The translations under genes and the position numbers were made by a program. Positions 24,211 to 32,814 of a DNA stretch of 36,584 nt are shown here, one piece after another; position 1 is the first letter of the stretch, and the number at the start of each line of letters is the position of its first letter. The notes below the pieces were generated by a model that worked only from the letters and a program-made list of their open reading frames with translations, was not told where the DNA came from and searched no databases. Source of the DNA: Butyrivibrio sp. (GTDB lineage: Bacteria > Bacillota > Clostridia > Lachnospirales > Lachnospiraceae); the NCBI RefSeq assembly GCF_017635265.1, contig NZ_JAGBLU010000019.1, positions 1 to 36,584 on the forward strand, read 5' to 3'.

Positions 24211-25146
24211 TCACTGTATCACCAGTTTTGCAGCACCGTACACTCCGGCATCATTTCCCAGTTTTGCAAGAGCAAACTTGGCATCTGCGCATCCCGAAAA
24301 AGCATATTTCTTGAAACTTGGCATAAGAAGATCAAAAAGCATATCTCCGGCTTTTGATACTCCACCGCCCAGAACAATAATCTCAGGATTAACAACCGTA
24401 GCTGCAATGGCAATACCTTTTCCAAGGTAATATCCATATTGTTCAGCAATCTTTACTGCGAGTGCATCGCCCTTTTTGGCTGCGTCAAAAATATCCTTGC
24501 ATTCAAAATCGCCCTGTCTGAGAACACTGTCTTCATTTGATGCTGCAAGAGCTCTCTTAGCAAGTCTCATTGCACCTGTTGCGCTGGCATACTGCTCAAA
24601 ACATCCGTGATTTCCGCATCCACATGTATCCGGTTCATCATCAACAAGATGGATATGTCCGATTTCTCCGCCTGATCCGACAGAGCCTGTAAGAATCTTA
24701 CCCTCATTGATGATACCGCCGCCAACTCCTGTTCCCAAAGTAACAAGGAGCATGTTCTGATAGCCCCTTCCGCCACCTTTCCATGCTTCGCCAAGAGCAG
24801 CAACGTTGGCATCATTTCCTGCCTTTACGGGAAGCTTCAGCTCAGAATGAAAATCATTGACAACGTTATAATTCTCCCATCCAAGATTAACAGCCTGATA
24901 ACAGAGTCCGTCGATGTTTACGGCTCCCGGAACTCCGATTCCTGCTCCGATCACTTCTGTATCTTCAATGTTCTTTTCTTTCATTTTGGCTCTGATTGAT
25001 TCCGAAACATCAGAAATAATCATCTTGCCTTGGTCTTCTGTTCTTGTTGGTATCTCCCAAAAATCAAGCTTTTCGCCACCTTCTGTAAGAAGACCTATTT
25101 TCGCAGTTGTACCTCCTACATCCGCGCCGAATACGTATCTTGCCAT
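24211..25146 (-). CDS. glk: ROK-family glucokinase
   Basis: A 311-residue ROK kinase, most likely glucokinase (glucose to glucose-6-phosphate). The ATP-binding motif GADVGGTTAKIGLL is at residues 8-21, the catalytic Asp lies in VKAGNDANVAALGE (about 107-120), and the ROK zinc motif CGCGNHGCFEQYAS is at about 176-189. There is no DNA-binding N-terminus, so it is an enzyme rather than a NagC/XylR-type repressor. AGAGG precedes ATG 25146. Its location next to hprK ties glucose phosphorylation to catabolite-control genes. The sugar specificity is inferred from family resemblance. Confidence 0.88.
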   Translation of the reverse strand: MARYVFGADVGGTTAKIGLLTEGGEKLDFWEIPTRTEDQGKMIISDVSESIRAKMKEKNIEDTEVIGAGIGVPGAVNIDGLCYQAVNLGWENYNVVNDFHSELKLPVKAGNDANVAALGEAWKGGGRGYQNMLLVTLGTGVGGGIINEGKILTGSVGSGGEIGHIHLVDDEPDTCGCGNHGCFEQYASATGAMRLAKRALAASNEDSVLRQGDFECKDIFDAAKKGDALAVKIAEQYGYYLGKGIAIAATVVNPEIIVLGGGVSKAGDMLFDLLMPSFKKYAFSGCADAKFALAKLGNDAGVYGAAKLVIQ

Positions 25147-25173
25147 AACAAACCTCTTTCTATCTTTTATTTA

Positions 25174-26118
25174 TTAATCATCATCCTCATCATTTCTTCT
25201 TTTGGCCAAAGAATTCTGAACTCTGTTATAAAGCTCCTGAGCTGCATTGTAACCCATTGCTTTCTGTCTGTGGTTAACCGCTGCAGATTCGCAGATAACT
25301 GCAAGATTTCTACCGGGTCTGATGGGGATTCTGTGACAAACCACTTTATTTCCAAGGTACTCAGTATATTCCTCTTCAAGTCCAAGCCTGTCATACTCTT
25401 TATCTTTATCCCAGTCCTCAAGCTTAATTACGAGATCGATATTCTGAGTCTCTCTTACACTTGATACACCGTAAAGAGTCTTAACATCTATAATGCCCAC
25501 ACCTCTCATTTCAATGAAATGTTTGGTAATATCAGGAGCTGAACCTATGAGTGTTTCCTCGCTTACACGGCGGAGTTCAACTACGTCATCTGATACAAGA
25601 CGATGTCCTCTTTTTATAAGTTCAATAGCTGTTTCTGACTTACCTATTCCACTTTCACCTGTGATAAGAACACCTACACCAAATACATCTACAAGTACTC
25701 CGTGAATTGAGATACATGGAGCAAGCTTGACATTAAGCCATCTGATTATCTCCGCTGTAAAAGCTGAAGTTGATTTTTTGGTCATAAGCACAGGAACTTT
25801 TTCTTCCAATGCAATCTTTATAAACAATGGATCAGGTGTCAGTTCTCTGCAAAAAACAACTCCGGGAACATCAAATGAGAGGAACTCCCTGTACATCTTT
25901 TCTCTTTTTTCTTCAGGAAATGACTCCATATATGTGTACTCAACGAATCCGATTACCTGAAGTCTTGTTGCTTCAAAATGCTCAAAATATCCTGCCAGCT
26001 GAAGCGCAGGTCTATTGATATCCGGCTGTATTATCTTTATCTTTTTTATATCCAGCTCCGGAGTAAGATTTTCAAGCTTCATTTTTTCAATGATTGATTT
26101 TAGACTGACACTCGCCAT
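25174..26118 (-). CDS. hprK: HPr kinase/phosphorylase
   Basis: A 314-residue bifunctional HprK/P that phosphorylates HPr (and Crh) on Ser46 and reverses it, setting carbon catabolite repression. An N-terminal regulatory domain is followed by the kinase domain with Walker A GESGIGKSETA (about residue 155), the catalytic RLVSDDVVEL, the HprK signature MRGVGIIDVKTLYG, and the C-terminal PGRNLAVICE. A TTG at 26130 extends the frame, but the GGAGG lies inside that extension, so ATG 26118 is the start. Its natural partner, the HPr-like protein with Ser46, is in the same block. Confidence 0.95.
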   Translation of the reverse strand: MASVSLKSIIEKMKLENLTPELDIKKIKIIQPDINRPALQLAGYFEHFEATRLQVIGFVEYTYMESFPEEKREKMYREFLSFDVPGVVFCRELTPDPLFIKIALEEKVPVLMTKKSTSAFTAEIIRWLNVKLAPCISIHGVLVDVFGVGVLITGESGIGKSETAIELIKRGHRLVSDDVVELRRVSEETLIGSAPDITKHFIEMRGVGIIDVKTLYGVSSVRETQNIDLVIKLEDWDKDKEYDRLGLEEEYTEYLGNKVVCHRIPIRPGRNLAVICESAAVNHRQKAMGYNAAQELYNRVQNSLAKRRNDEDDD

Positions 26119-26194
26119 TTCACCCTCCAAAAAATAGTTATTGTAAGTACTAATTTAATTAATGAAACTCACACCGAAAATAATAACACAGAGA

Positions 26195-28087
26195 TTACTG
26201 TTCTTCAATTTGTTTCACTTCATGGAAAAAGTCAAATATCTGCTGTGCAACAGCCTCCGGAATATCAGGTACTTCCTTAAGTTTATCCACACTTGCATTT
26301 CTGATATCTTCTATGGATGCAAAGTGTTTCATAAGAGCTTTTCTCCTTGCAGGTCCTATTCCCGGTATATCATCAAGGGTACTTTTTACCTGTGACTTAC
26401 TACGAAGTGACCGGTGATATTCTATGGCAAATCTGTGGGCTTCGTCCTGTATTCTGGTTATTAGCTTGAAACCTTCCGATCTCGTATCAATCGGAAGTTC
26501 CACATTATTATAATAAAGACCTCTCGTCCTGTGATTATCGTCTTTGACCATTCCACATACAGGGATTGAAATTCCAAGCTCATCCAATACCTGAAGGCAG
26601 ATATTAACCTGACCTCGTCCACCATCCATGAGAATAAGATCCGGAAACTTGGTAAAGCTCCCATATCTGGCATCAATATCTCTCACTTCAAGATCATGCC
26701 TTTCCTCGATTCCATGAAGAAGCCTTCTGGTGAGAACCTCATGCATACATGCATAGTCATCCGGTCCTGCTACGGATTTTATTCTAAACTTTCTGTAATC
26801 GCTCTTTTTGGGTTTTCCTTTTTCATAAACCACCATGGAACCAACATTGGCAAAACCACTTATATTGGAAATATCATAAGCTTCCATTCTGTTAAGTCCC
26901 TTTAGTCCAAGAAGCTTTTCTATTTCCTTGACCGCGCCAATGGTTCTTCCTTCTTCTCTCTTTATTCTCTCTTTGTCTTTTGAAAGAACCAGCTCGGCAT
27001 TCTGGGTTGCAAGCTCCATCAGCTTTTCTTTTTGCCCTCTTTCAGGAACAGTTATATAAACTCTGCTTCCTTTCCTCTGAGTAAGCCATTTTTCTATGAT
27101 TTCCATATCCTCAATGGTCTCCGGCAAAACAAGTTCCCTTGGAATAAAAGGTGTTCCGGCATAGAACTGCTTCACAAAATTGAGAAGAATCTCCTCCTGA
27201 GGATTTTCGGACACATGTGTCATATAAAAATGTTCTCTTCCAATCAGCCTTCCATCCCTTACAAAGAACACCTGAACAACGGCGTCCTTATCATCAGATG
27301 CAATAGCCACGATATCCTTATCTTCCATGGAAGAGTCTGTCATTTTCTGTTTCTGGGCAACAACCCTTACGCTTGCCAAAAGATCTCTGTACTTAGCTGC
27401 AGCCTCAAAATCCAGTTCTTCCGAAGCAGCCTCCATTTTATCCTGAAGATCTTTCATGATAATGCCATAGTTTCCGTTTAAAAAATCAAGGGCTTTATCT
27501 ATTCTGGCTCTGTACTCTTCCTTGGATACATCTCCTGTACACGGTCCACAGCACTGCTTCATATGATAATTAAGGCATGGCCTTTCAAGACCAATATCCC
27601 TGGGAAGAGTGCGGTTACAGTTTCTAAGTCCGTAAATCTTATTTATAAGATCGATTGTATCCTTTACTGCAGCTGCGCTGGTAAATGGCCCGAAATATCT
27701 CGATTTATCCTTCTTCATTAGCCTTGAAAAAAGAATTCTCGGATAATCCTCTGATACAGTCACTTTAATGTATGGATAAGTCTTGTCATCTTTTAAAAGA
27801 GTATTGTACCTTGGAGAGTTCTCTTTTATCAGGTTGTTCTCAAGGACAAGAGCCTCAAGTTCAGAATCGGTGACAATATACTCAAATCTGGCAATCTGTT
27901 TCACCATCTGATCAATCTGAGGGCCTCGTCCGATATTGGTACGAAAATAAGACCTTACACGATTGTGAAGGTTTATGGCTTTACCAACGTACATGATGGT
28001 GTCGTTCTCATCACGCATAATATAAACTCCCGGCTTATTGGGAAGTTTTTTTAATTCTTCTTTTACATCAAAGCCTGTAGCTGCCAT
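26195..28087 (-). CDS. uvrC: Excinuclease ABC subunit C
   Basis: A 630-residue UvrC that makes both incisions in nucleotide-excision repair with UvrAB. Domains in order: GIY-YIG endonuclease ([18 protein letters not shown], residues 19-36), a cysteine-containing region ([17 protein letters not shown]), a UVR motif ([18 protein letters not shown], about 213-230), an RNase H-like nuclease ([21 protein letters not shown]), and a C-terminal helix-hairpin-helix ([19 protein letters not shown]). Length and motifs are normal. The ribosome site is modest. It lies between ftsH and hprK. Confidence 0.96.
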   Translation of the reverse strand: MAATGFDVKEELKKLPNKPGVYIMRDENDTIMYVGKAINLHNRVRSYFRTNIGRGPQIDQMVKQIARFEYIVTDSELEALVLENNLIKENSPRYNTLLKDDKTYPYIKVTVSEDYPRILFSRLMKKDKSRYFGPFTSAAAVKDTIDLINKIYGLRNCNRTLPRDIGLERPCLNYHMKQCCGPCTGDVSKEEYRARIDKALDFLNGNYGIIMKDLQDKMEAASEELDFEAAAKYRDLLASVRVVAQKQKMTDSSMEDKDIVAIASDDKDAVVQVFFVRDGRLIGREHFYMTHVSENPQEEILLNFVKQFYAGTPFIPRELVLPETIEDMEIIEKWLTQRKGSRVYITVPERGQKEKLMELATQNAELVLSKDKERIKREEGRTIGAVKEIEKLLGLKGLNRMEAYDISNISGFANVGSMVVYEKGKPKKSDYRKFRIKSVAGPDDYACMHEVLTRRLLHGIEERHDLEVRDIDARYGSFTKFPDLILMDGGRGQVNICLQVLDELGISIPVCGMVKDDNHRTRGLYYNNVELPIDTRSEGFKLITRIQDEAHRFAIEYHRSLRSKSQVKSTLDDIPGIGPARRKALMKHFASIEDIRNASVDKLKEVPDIPEAVAQQIFDFFHEVKQIEEQ

Positions 28088-28126
28088 CTCGAACCTATTA
28101 TCTCTTAATTATTTCTTAAATAATAT

Positions 28127-28162
28127 AAAAGAGGAACAGAACATGGTTCCATTCCCCCTTTT
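28127..28162 (-). terminator. Weak terminator or attenuator after ftsH
   Basis: On the minus strand AAAAG pairs with CTTTT (28158-28162 with 28127-28131), and GGAAC with GTTCC (28146-28150 with 28133-28137), giving an interrupted hairpin ending in TCTTTTAT. It sits 15 bp after the ftsH stop codon and 40 bp before uvrC, so it probably reduces rather than stops read-through. Confidence 0.4.
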
Positions 28163-28176
28163 GCTTATAAATCTTA

Positions 28177-30420
28177 TTATTTATCGAAGTCATTTGGAAC
28201 ATGGGAGAATACCCCACCGCCCTGAGGTACGCTTTGTTCTTCCTGAGTTTTTGACTCTTCAGTCTCGTCTGAAGTATCAGCCTCATTCTCATTAGCAGCC
28301 TGAATAACGGCTTCAAAAAAACTCTGCGCAGCATCCTGACTGTTATCCTGAACACCTGCTGTGCCTATGCCCTGCGCAAGTCCATCGTTTTCAGGATTTT
28401 CTTTCTTTTCAGTACTCTTAACAGGAACATTCTCACCTACAAGAGCAGACTCAGCACGCGTAGCATAAATTCTTCCGTGCTTGGCTGCCTCCACCTCTTC
28501 TTCAGTAGGTTCAGGGATATTACAAACCTCACGGTATATCTTCATGAATTCCTTACCTGTAATAGTTTCTTTCTCGATAAGGAACTGTGCAATCTTGTCC
28601 ATTGCATCAAGATGGTCTCTGATGATCTGTTTTGCCTTCTCATAGCATTCAGCAAGAAGCTTTTTAACTTCTTCATCAACAAGTGCTGCGGTCTGATCAC
28701 TGCAGTTGAGCACTCTGTTTCCATCCAGATATCTGTTCTGGACAGACTCAAGCTGCATAAGGCCGAACTTCTCGCTCATACCGAACATCGTAATCATGCT
28801 GCGTGCCATGCTTGTGGCTTTCTCGATATCATTCTCTGCGCCGGTTGTTACAGTATTGAAAATCACTTCTTCTGCTGCTCTTCCGCCAAGTGAAACAATG
28901 ATATCGTCTATAATTTCATCTTTTGTCTGAAGGTATTTTTCATCTTCAGGAACCTGCATTACATAGCCAAGTGCTCCCATAGTTCTGGGAACGATTGTAA
29001 TCTTCTGTACAGGCTCTGTGTTTTTCTGAACTGCGCTGATAAGTGCGTGTCCAACTTCGTGGTAGGAAACTATCTTGCGCTCTTCTTTACTAAGGATACG
29101 ATCTTTCTTTTCCTTACCTACAAGAACCTGTTCAACAGCTTCCATAAGATCCTGCTGGCATACATATTCCCTGTGAGCCTTTACTGCGTTGATAGCAGCT
29201 TCATTGATCATATTCGCCAGATCTGAACCAACTGCTCCGCTTGTTGCAAGGGCGATACCCTTAAGATCGACTGTCTCATCCATCTTAACATCTTTTGAAT
29301 GAACTTTAAGAATCTCTTCTCTACCCTTAAGGTCAGGCTTATCAACGATGATTCGTCTGTCAAAACGTCCGGGACGAAGAAGAGCCTTATCAAGGATTTC
29401 AGGTCTGTTGGTAGCGCCGAGAATAAGAACACCCTTTGATGAATCAAATCCGTCCATCTCTGAAAGCAGCTGGTTAAGAGTCTGCTCTCTTTCCTCATTG
29501 CCACCGCCATACTTACTGTCACGGCTTCTACCGATTGCATCAATCTCATCTATAAAGATAATACATGGAGCATTCTTACTTGCTTCACTGAAAAGATCTC
29601 TAACACGGCTGGCACCTACACCAACATAAAGTTCAATGAAATCTGAACCTGCAAGTGAATAAAATGGTACATGTGCCTCACCGGCTACAGCCTTTGCAAG
29701 AAGTGTCTTACCTGTTCCTGGAGGTCCTACAAGAAGAGCTCCCTTTGGAAGTTTAGCACCGATCTTTGCATATTTTGCAGGGTTATGAAGGAAGTCTACC
29801 ACTTCAACAAGAGACTCTTTTGCCTCATCTTCACCTGCTACATCTTTAAAGGTAATACCTGTTTCTTTCTGAACATAAACCTTAGCATTGCTCTTTCCAA
29901 CGCTGAGTGGTCCACCGCCTTTACCCATTCTTCTGAAGATAACTGAAAGAATGAGCCAAAGAAGAAGGATTGGAGCAACATACTGAATAATGAAAGCAAG
30001 AATAAGCCCTGAACTGTCAGGAACTTCACTGCTGACTTCAACACCAGCCTCAAGCATTCTCTGTGTAAGTACACTATCCTCTTCAGCTTTTCCTGTATAA
30101 TAGGTTACATAAGAATTACCGGTCCAATAGTAGTATCCAAGTCCAAGTTGATCCTCGGATTTATTTTCTTTGGGGTAGATATCTATCCTGTCACTTTCTA
30201 TGACTATTCTTTCTACTTCACCGCTTTCTACCATATTAATGAATTCGGTGTAAGTTACTTCTCTGTTTGTATTTTCAGAAAAAGCTCTCAGAAAATAAGT
30301 CATGCAAACCATTGTTACAAGAGCTGCCACCAGAAGAAGTATTATGTTTTGTCTCCTTGGAGAATTGCCATTTCCGCCTCCAAGTGGATTGTTATTTCTT
30401 TGATTTTGATTATTATCCAT
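28177..30420 (-). CDS. ftsH: ATP-dependent zinc metalloprotease FtsH
   Basis: A 747-residue membrane AAA+ protease that degrades damaged membrane proteins and short-lived regulators. Two membrane helices (about residues 24-44 and 138-162) flank the extracytoplasmic domain. Walker A is GPPGTGKT (232-239), Walker B IIFIDEID (287-294), the arginine-finger segment RPGRFDRR (349-356), and the zinc site HEVGH (454-458). It is about 100 residues longer than E. coli FtsH because of an acidic, low-complexity, Glu/Gln/Asn-rich C-terminal tail (from about residue 640). A consensus sigma-A promoter lies about 95 bp upstream, making it the first gene of the housekeeping block. Confidence 0.97.
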   Translation of the reverse strand: MDNNQNQRNNNPLGGGNGNSPRRQNIILLLVAALVTMVCMTYFLRAFSENTNREVTYTEFINMVESGEVERIVIESDRIDIYPKENKSEDQLGLGYYYWTGNSYVTYYTGKAEEDSVLTQRMLEAGVEVSSEVPDSSGLILAFIIQYVAPILLLWLILSVIFRRMGKGGGPLSVGKSNAKVYVQKETGITFKDVAGEDEAKESLVEVVDFLHNPAKYAKIGAKLPKGALLVGPPGTGKTLLAKAVAGEAHVPFYSLAGSDFIELYVGVGASRVRDLFSEASKNAPCIIFIDEIDAIGRSRDSKYGGGNEEREQTLNQLLSEMDGFDSSKGVLILGATNRPEILDKALLRPGRFDRRIIVDKPDLKGREEILKVHSKDVKMDETVDLKGIALATSGAVGSDLANMINEAAINAVKAHREYVCQQDLMEAVEQVLVGKEKKDRILSKEERKIVSYHEVGHALISAVQKNTEPVQKITIVPRTMGALGYVMQVPEDEKYLQTKDEIIDDIIVSLGGRAAEEVIFNTVTTGAENDIEKATSMARSMITMFGMSEKFGLMQLESVQNRYLDGNRVLNCSDQTAALVDEEVKKLLAECYEKAKQIIRDHLDAMDKIAQFLIEKETITGKEFMKIYREVCNIPEPTEEEVEAAKHGRIYATRAESALVGENVPVKSTEKKENPENDGLAQGIGTAGVQDNSQDAAQSFFEAVIQAANENEADTSDETEESKTQEEQSVPQGGGVFSHVPNDFDK

Positions 30421-30474
30421 TTTTTAATTCCATTCTTTGACGTGTTATGTTATACTACAACCTGTTTGTGTTTA

Positions 30475-30483
30475 TGATATAAT
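30475..30483 (+). promoter_or_regulatory. Likely pyrG promoter, extended -10
   Basis: TGATATAAT (30475-30483) is an extended -10 element with no good -35 at 17 bp. Transcription from here would give a leader of about 110 nt before pyrG. I see no intrinsic terminator in the leader, unlike the B. subtilis pyrG attenuator. Confidence 0.45.
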
Positions 30484-30514
30484 AAATTATCTATTCACAC
30501 GCTCGTATCATACT

Positions 30515-30543
30515 ATTATATAGAGTACAATTCAATATTTCAA
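30515..30543 (-). promoter_or_regulatory. Consensus sigma-A promoter of ftsH
   Basis: On the minus strand TTGAAA (30543-30538), a 17-bp spacer, and a perfect TATAAT (30520-30515). Transcription would start near 30508, about 85-90 nt before the ftsH ATG, and probably drives the block down to the HPr-like gene. It overlaps the leader region of divergent pyrG. Confidence 0.7.
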
Positions 30544-30602
30544 TTACAATTAATTTTTAATCTCTGAAAGTTTTATAAAATCACGCAGGAGGATAAATCA
30601 AA

Positions 30603-32213
30603 ATGGCTGTAAAGTATATCTTTGTGACTGGTGGTGTTGTATCAGGTCTGGGAAAGGGGATAACTGCCGCTTCACTTGGCAGGTTATTAAAGGCCCGCGG
30701 ATATAAAGTCACAATGCAGAAGTTTGACCCCTACATCAACATTGATCCCGGTACTATGAACCCTGTTCAGCACGGAGAAGTTTTCGTTACTGAAGATGGT
30801 ACTGAAACTGACCTCGATCTTGGCCATTACGAAAGATTTATCGACGAGAATCTTGATAAAAATTCAAATGTTACAACCGGTAAGATTTACTGGTCCGTTC
30901 TCCAGAAAGAACGTCGCGGTGACTACGGCGGACGCACAGTACAGGTTATTCCTCACATAACCAATGAGATTAAGAGTAAATTCTATAGAAATTTCACTGA
31001 TGATGATACAAGAATCGCAATCATTGAAGTCGGTGGAACAGTCGGTGATATCGAAAGCCAGCCTTTCCTTGAAGCAATCAGACAGTTCCAGCATGAAGTC
31101 GGACATGAAAATGCAATGCTCATTCTGGTATCATTAATCCCTTATCTTCGCGTTTCACAGGAAATCAAAACAAAACCAACCCAGTCAGCCGTTAAGACTA
31201 TGCAGGGAATGGGACTTCAGCCGGATGTTATTGTTTGCAGAAGCGAAGTTGAACTTGATCAGGATACCAAGGACAAGATTGCTCTGTTCTGTAACGTACC
31301 AAGCAGCCATGTACTTAACAACCTTGATCTTGAGTATCTATATGAAGCTCCTCTTGCAATGGAAAAAGAGCATTTGGCTCAGGTTGCATGTGAATGCTTA
31401 AAGCTTGACTGTCCTGAACCGGATCTTGCAGACTGGAAGGCAATGGTTGACACTCTATACTCACTTAAGCACGAAGTTAAGGTTGCACTTGTCGGCAAAT
31501 ATACTCAGCTCCATGACGCTTACATCAGCGTTGTTGAAGCTCTTAAGCACGGCGGAATCTCCAATCAGACTGCTGTTGATATTAAATGGGTTGATTCAGA
31601 GACAGTAAACGATGAAAACGTTGCAGATGTTCTTTCAGATGTTGATGGTGTTATCGTACCCGGCGGTTTTGGTGATCGTGGAATCGAGGGAATGATTTCT
31701 TCTATTAAATATGCACGTGAGAACAATATTCCATTCCTTGGTCTTTGCCTTGGAATGCAGCTTGCAATAGTTGAATTTGCCCGCAACGTTATCGGATATA
31801 AAGATGCTCATTCAATTGAATTTGATCCAAATACTACACATCCTATGATAGCTCTTTTACCTGATCAGAACGGTGTTGAGGATATTGGAGGAACACTTCG
31901 TCTTGGCTCATATCCTTGTGTCCTTGATAAAGAGTCCAAAGCCTTTAAGTTATTTGGTTCTGAAAACATTACAGAGCGTCATCGTCACAGATATGAGGTA
32001 AACAACGATTACAGAAATGTACTTGTACAGAATGGTCTCAAACTTTGTGGAATGTCCCCTGATGGCAGAATTGTCGAGATGATTGAACTTCCATCCAATG
32101 ACTTCCATATGGCTACTCAGGCACATCCGGAGCTTAAGTCTCGTCCAAACAGACCACATCCTCTTTTCTCAGGATTCATCAAAGCTTCACTTGAACACGA
32201 GGAAAAGAGATAA
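30603..32213 (+). CDS. pyrG: CTP synthase
   Basis: A 536-residue CTP synthase converting UTP to CTP with ATP and glutamine. The N-terminal synthetase half begins [16 protein letters not shown] (ATP loop); the C-terminal half is a class-I glutamine amidotransferase with the oxyanion loop PGGFGDRG, nucleophile Cys in [10 protein letters not shown] (about residue 382), and the His-Glu pair in [10 protein letters not shown] near 515. A strong AGGAGG precedes the ATG by 9 nt. It is the only large plus-strand gene in the window and ends in a strong terminator. Confidence 0.97.
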   Translation: MAVKYIFVTGGVVSGLGKGITAASLGRLLKARGYKVTMQKFDPYINIDPGTMNPVQHGEVFVTEDGTETDLDLGHYERFIDENLDKNSNVTTGKIYWSVLQKERRGDYGGRTVQVIPHITNEIKSKFYRNFTDDDTRIAIIEVGGTVGDIESQPFLEAIRQFQHEVGHENAMLILVSLIPYLRVSQEIKTKPTQSAVKTMQGMGLQPDVIVCRSEVELDQDTKDKIALFCNVPSSHVLNNLDLEYLYEAPLAMEKEHLAQVACECLKLDCPEPDLADWKAMVDTLYSLKHEVKVALVGKYTQLHDAYISVVEALKHGGISNQTAVDIKWVDSETVNDENVADVLSDVDGVIVPGGFGDRGIEGMISSIKYARENNIPFLGLCLGMQLAIVEFARNVIGYKDAHSIEFDPNTTHPMIALLPDQNGVEDIGGTLRLGSYPCVLDKESKAFKLFGSENITERHRHRYEVNNDYRNVLVQNGLKLCGMSPDGRIVEMIELPSNDFHMATQAHPELKSRPNRPHPLFSGFIKASLEHEEKR

Positions 32214-32237
32214 TAAATACCATACGAAAATAAAGAT

Positions 32238-32291
32238 AAAGCCTTGTTTTCTTTCATGCTTATTCAGAAAAGAAAACAAGGCTTTTATTTT
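32238..32291 (+). terminator. Strong intrinsic terminator of pyrG
   Basis: GCCTTGTTTTCTTT (32241-32254) pairs exactly with AAAGAAAACAAGGC (32269-32282), extended by flanking A/T pairs, and is followed by TTTTATTTT. It ends pyrG transcription about 25 bp after the stop codon. Confidence 0.9.
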
Positions 32292-32374
32292 GCTTAATTG
32301 TCGCTATTGCTCATACTAAATCGTTCTATTCAAAGTTATGGACACCACCACACCACCTTTGACCAGGTTTTCCC

Positions 32375-32398
32375 GCTTCCGGATTAAAATCCGGAAGC
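32375..32398. repeat. Perfect 11-bp inverted repeat upstream of the 51-bp array
   Basis: GCTTCCGGATT (32375-32385) and AATCCGGAAGC (32388-32398) are exact inverted repeats with an AA centre. There is no U tract on either side, so it is not a classical terminator. It lies 7 bp before the first degenerate unit of the TTACCC...GGGTAA array. Confidence 0.7.
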
Positions 32399-32404
32399 AA
32401 TATA

Positions 32405-32740
32405 AGCAACTACTTTTCAGCATGTCTACCGGTAATATTTTTCTAATTCAGCTTTTTACCCTTAGTTCACTAATACCCATGGGTAATACTACATTTTTTC
32501 CGCCTTTTACCCTGGTTATCTACCAATCATTGGGTAAATCTACCATTTTTCACATATTTACCCAAACTCATTCAATAATCTCGGGTAAATATCTACTCTT
32601 TGTTCCTCTTACCCGCAGCATTCATTAATCTGTGGGTAAATAGCTGATTTTTGTTCTCCTTACCCGCGACGTTCATTTATTCGTGGGTAATTAGCTGATT
32701 TTTGTTTTCCTTACCCACGGCATCAACACCGACCATGTAA
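32405..32740. repeat. 51-bp tandem repeat array of TTACCC-N19-GGGTAA inverted repeats
   Basis: Units start exactly every 51 bp at 32456, 32507, 32558, 32609 and 32660, with a degenerate unit before (32405, CGGTAA kept in register at 32430) and after (32711). Each complete unit has TTACCC at positions 1-6 and GGGTAA at 26-31, then a 20-bp T-rich spacer resembling ATAGCTGATTTTTGTTCTCC. Only the arms and the spacer are conserved. In the fourth unit the stem extends with CAG/CTG and in the fifth with CGA/TCG, paired changes that keep the stem. It fills the convergent gap between pyrG and nagZ. Confidence 0.9.
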
Positions 32741-32780
32741 GAGAAAAATTAGATTAATTCCGCAAATGTTCGCATACATC

Positions 32781-32801
32781 TTTTAAAGTAGCCACGCTAC
32801 T
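32781..32801 (-). terminator. Possible terminator of the NamZ-kinase-NagZ operon
   Basis: On the minus strand AGTAGC-GTG-GCTACT (32801-32787) forms a 6-bp hairpin followed by TTAAAAG. It lies 14 bp after the nagZ stop codon. The stem is short and the U tract poor. Confidence 0.4.
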
Positions 32802-32814
32802 GTTCCAAAATACC

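Larger units (their letters stand above)
32214..32814. other. Convergent intergenic region, pyrG / nagZ
   Basis: These 600 bp hold no credible gene. In order they contain the pyrG terminator (32238-32291), the 11-bp inverted repeat (32375-32398), the 51-bp array (32405-32740) and a weak hairpin downstream of nagZ (32787-32801). A plus-strand open frame through the array exists only because 51 is a multiple of three. Confidence 0.75.

Noticed and set aside
29208-29549. Open frame overlapping ftsH in another frame
   Set aside because: It lies wholly inside the AAA domain of ftsH and has shadow-type composition.
30484-30602. B. subtilis-type pyrG attenuator
   Set aside because: No terminator hairpin or initiating G-run plus C-run pairing is visible in the leader.
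32338-32628. Plus-strand open frame through the repeat array
   Set aside because: It exists because 51 bp equals 17 codons; it has no ribosome site, low-complexity content and no protein-like motif.
32405-32740. CRISPR array
   Set aside because: Units are palindromic with diverged loops and a conserved spacer-like tail; there is no constant 25-40 bp direct repeat with unique spacers, and no cas genes are present.
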